DNA of 64,000 nt from Salinarimonas soli (GTDB taxonomy: Bacteria; Pseudomonadota; Alphaproteobacteria; Rhizobiales; Beijerinckiaceae): positions 1 to 64,000 of the forward strand of contig NZ_VUOA01000006.1 of the NCBI RefSeq assembly GCF_008386575.1. Direction: 5' to 3'. The translations under genes and the position numbers were made by a program. Positions within the stretch are counted from its first letter, which is position 1, and every line of letters starts with the position of its first letter. Positions 61,770 through 64,000 of the stretch are shown one piece after another. Under the pieces are notes generated by a model that had not been told where the DNA came from, ran no database searches, and saw only the letters and a program-made list of their open reading frames with translations.

Positions 61770-63731
61770 CTAGTCCACCCGCACGGCCTTGCGGGCGAGC
61801 ACGACCTGCCCCTCCGGCGCGTCCATGACGTAGCGGACCTCGTAGGCGCCGGGCTCGTCGGGCACGTCGAGGGTGGCGGGCGATCCCTCGCCGGCCTCGC
61901 GATAGGTTCCGGAATCGCCGTCGCTCCGGCCGGCCCGCACCAGGGTCACGAAGTCCCTCTCCCATTTCGGCCCGGTGAAGGCGACGGCGAGCGTGCCGCC
62001 CCGGCGCACGCGGTCGGGCGCCGAGACGGTCGCCGCGGCGGGCGCGACCTCGAGCGGCGCCGAGGCCAGGACCCGCGACCCGTCCGCCGTGCCCAGCACG
62101 TAGCGCAGCTCGTAGCTCCCCGGCTTGCCGGGAACGCGCAAGCTCGCCCTGCCCTCCTCCGACCAGCTCTCGTAGGCTCCGGCCATGAAGGCCTCCTGCC
62201 CGGAGCCCTTGGGCACGATCCCGACGAAGGTATCGCTGCTGCCCTGCGGGCCCTTGTAGGCGACCTCGATCGTGCCCCCGGCGACGGCGCGGGCGGGGCC
62301 GCTCACCGTGGCGGAGGCGGCGGCGACCTCGACCGGCACGGCGGCGAGAACCCGCTGGCTCAGGCCCATGACGTAGCGGACCTCGTAGCGTCCGGGCTTG
62401 CCGGGCATGCGCAGGGTGACGTGATCGCCCTCCGCGCTCTGCCACGTGACGGAGGCGGGCGACGCATTGCCGGCGGCGGGGGCCACGAGCTCGATCCAGT
62501 CCTCGGCCGCCTTGGGACCCGTGAACTCGACCCGGATCTCGTCCCCCATTCCGGCCCTGGCGGGGGCCCTCAACGTCGCGCTCACGGCAGTCACGGTGAG
62601 CGGCGTCCGGGCCAGCACCGATCCGGTGGCGCCGTGGACATAGGTGACCTCGTAGGCGCCGGCCTCCCCCGGCGCCCGCACGGCGAGCGGGTTACCCTCG
62701 CGCAGGTCCGCCCACGACGGCGTCTCGAGCGCCTCGCCGTCGCGGCGGACGACCGCCACGTAGTCGTTCTCGGCGGCGGGTCCGCTCCAGCGCACCCGGG
62801 CCGTGCCGGCCGCCGGCACGGTTGGCGTCAGGACGGCGAGATCCGCCTTCGGGAGCGTACCGGCGAGCGGAACCTGGATCCGGTCCGGCGCGCCCGCCTT
62901 CACCTCGACCTCGACGGCTCCGGTGCGCGTCGTGGTGGCGGCGGAGACGCGGTAGAGGCCGGGGCTGAGGAGAACCGGCCCGGCGACGCCGGAGGCGGCC
63001 GGCAGCTCCTCGCCCCGCCGCTGGAGCGTGAAGCTCGCGCCCGGAACCGGCTTGCCGCCGGGCCCGTCGGTGGCCTCCAACGCGATGGTGCGCGCGGGTA
63101 CCACCGCTTTCGCCTTCGCGCCCGCCACGGCGCGCAGGGCACCGGCGAGATCGGCGGCGCCGGAGGCCGCGACGAAGGTGCCGCCCGTGCGCTCGGCGAT
63201 GCAGGCGACGCTCGCCCGCTCCCGGGCGGTGCGCAGGTCGAAGCCGATGACGTGGGCCACGATGCCGCCGTTGCGGCGCTTGATCTCGTCGGCGAGCGCG
63301 CAAGGATCGCCGCCGCAGGTCTCGACGCCGTCCGTCACGATGACCACGGCGCCGCCTTTCGCATCCAGCGAGCCCGCGGCCTGGCGCAGGGCGGCGGTGA
63401 TGGGCGTCTTGCCCCGGGGCACGAGGCCGTCGGCGATGGCCTTCACCCGGGCGGGGTCGACCGCCGTCAGGGGCTGGAGCGTCTCGATGTCGGCGCAGTC
63501 CGTGGGCCGGCGGTGGCCATAGGCCACGACGCCGAGCCGGCCCGAGCGGGGCAGCACCCCGGCGAACGATGCCACCGCCTCCCGCGCGATCTCTATCTTC
63601 GGGCGCCCGTCGACCCGGCCCCACATGGAGTTCGAGGCGTCGATGACGAGGACGGTGGCGGGCGCGCCTTGGGCGAGCGCGGTGGACGAGGCGAGGATCC
63701 CGCCCAGGAGGGCGGGCGCGAGGCGAAGCAT
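61770..63731 (-). CDS. VWA domain protein with four Ig-like repeats
   Basis: 653 residues. A Sec signal (1-20, ending TALA) is followed by a VWA domain (about 26-200) with MIDAS DASNS (Asp31, Ser33, Ser35) and TDGVET. A carboxypeptidase-regulatory-like segment (about 215-310) comes next. Four related repeats of about 85 residues each then follow, each with a GP-x-x-x-x-D pattern and a YEVRYVMG-type strand. It is probably periplasmic or surface-exposed and binds metal-dependent ligands. ATG 63731 has GGGGA 8 bases upstream; ATG 63740 is less well placed. Confidence 0.8.
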   Translation of the reverse strand: MLRLAPALLGGILASSTALAQGAPATVLVIDASNSMWGRVDGRPKIEIAREAVASFAGVLPRSGRLGVVAYGHRRPTDCADIETLQPLTAVDPARVKAIADGLVPRGKTPITAALRQAAGSLDAKGGAVVIVTDGVETCGGDPCALADEIKRRNGGIVAHVIGFDLRTARERASVACIAERTGGTFVAASGAADLAGALRAVAGAKAKAVVPARTIALEATDGPGGKPVPGASFTLQRRGEELPAASGVAGPVLLSPGLYRVSAATTTRTGAVEVEVKAGAPDRIQVPLAGTLPKADLAVLTPTVPAAGTARVRWSGPAAENDYVAVVRRDGEALETPSWADLREGNPLAVRAPGEAGAYEVTYVHGATGSVLARTPLTVTAVSATLRAPARAGMGDEIRVEFTGPKAAEDWIELVAPAAGNASPASVTWQSAEGDHVTLRMPGKPGRYEVRYVMGLSQRVLAAVPVEVAAASATVSGPARAVAGGTIEVAYKGPQGSSDTFVGIVPKGSGQEAFMAGAYESWSEEGRASLRVPGKPGSYELRYVLGTADGSRVLASAPLEVAPAAATVSAPDRVRRGGTLAVAFTGPKWERDFVTLVRAGRSDGDSGTYREAGEGSPATLDVPDEPGAYEVRYVMDAPEGQVVLARKAVRVD

Positions 63732-63827
63732 GGATTTCATTCCCCGGGAGCCGATCTTGCGCCGGCCCCGCAAGGGCTAAACGGAGGGAACCGGGGCTTG
63801 CGTGCGCCCGCGCACGTCCGGCCGCCG

Positions 63828-63998
63828 TCAGGCCTTCTCGATCTCGCCGCTCGGCGCCTCGCCGCGCTCCTCCAGGCGGCCGCGGGCCTTGTCCTTGATG
63901 CGCCGCGCCATCTCGGGGCTGCGGTCCATGAGGTGACGCAAGTCGTGCTCGCCGAGCGCAAGCAGCTTGCAGTCGGCGGCCGCGACGATGGTGGCGGT
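63828..63998 (-). CDS. C-terminal part of a cyclic-nucleotide-binding-domain protein (partial)
   Basis: The frame enters from the right edge; 56 residues to TGA. TATIVAAADCKLLALGEHDL and RHLMDRSPEMARRIKDKA are typical of the last strand and C-helix of a cNMP-binding domain, as found in membrane channels and transporters with such a tail. The rest of the protein lies outside the window. Confidence 0.7.
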   Translation of the reverse strand, partial: TATIVAAADCKLLALGEHDLRHLMDRSPEMARRIKDKARGRLEERGEAPSGEIEKA

Positions 63999-64000
63999 GC

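Overview
The window is chromosomal DNA from a GC-rich (roughly 70% by eye) alphaproteobacterium, most likely of the Hyphomicrobiales and close to the Methylobacteriaceae/Beijerinckiaceae/Salinarimonadaceae. The evidence is two phasins (polyhydroxyalkanoate granules), a PdhS-like polar-type histidine kinase, full TTAA-N7-TTAA CtrA-type boxes, BTLCP transglutaminase-like peptidases, a PAS_5 protein, an RT0821/Lpp0805 lipoprotein, pyruvate phosphate dikinase, and the alphaproteobacterial order folA-hflK-hflC-DUF2065-degP-serB/miaA-ilvB. I could not assign a genus. I see no rRNA, tRNA, prophage, IS transposase or CRISPR array. It is mostly an ordinary core chromosome punctuated by small dispersed repeats.

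Layout. 1-9.8 kb: ispE-rsmE, a GCS2-type ligase, a small glycosyltransferase-like protein, a PA0069-type radical SAM protein, ppdK and an L,D-transpeptidase. 10-21 kb: small proteins of unknown role, a Tim44-domain protein, a degenerate receiver protein, DUF3072, glpK, TauE/SafE, a DnaJ-class co-chaperone, a surface lipoprotein and pdxH. 18.8-20.5 kb: a two-gene unit encoding a Gly/Cys-rich protein and an unrecognised 277-residue protein. 20.5-32.7 kb: an SDR enzyme, an FG-GAP protein, CBS, rhomboid, PAS_5 and tandem-PilZ proteins, two BTLCP paralogues, a double cold-shock-domain protein, dctA, and an SDR-cupin-DUF1697 cluster. 33-38 kb: the PdhS-like kinase and two phasins. 39-48 kb: ilvH-GST-DUF559-ilvB with a readable attenuator, a LOV-like PAS protein, miaA/serB and a beta-rich protein. 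46.5-52.4 kb: degP, DUF2065, hflC/hflK, folA, GNAT and NAD-binding proteins. 52.5-64 kb: SPW protein, a membrane-tethered sigma-1.1-like protein, DUF938 and RlmJ methyltransferases, RNase T2, an extensin-like protein, an amidase, a 33-residue membrane protein, nadE, a VWA/repeat protein and the end of a cNMP-binding protein.

Four observations stand out. (1) Five full CtrA-type boxes sit in front of only four genes: the pseudo-receiver, the second BTLCP, the PdhS-like kinase and the 33-residue membrane protein. This suggests a local cell-cycle regulon. (2) The ilvB leader encodes a 16-residue peptide starting MRKLILVLR, followed by a terminator hairpin, the signature of attenuation. (3) A DUF559 gene between ilvB and ilvH is bracketed by perfect 43-bp inverted repeats, one of which encodes its C-terminus. 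(4) The Gly/Cys-rich protein and its partner at 18.8-20.3 kb match no family I recognise.

Dispersed repeats are numerous. Family B (about 125 bp, nine full or partial copies) lies mainly between convergent genes. Family A (about 185 bp, with 13-bp terminal inverted repeats) has one full and two partial copies. Family D is a short palindromic element with four copies.
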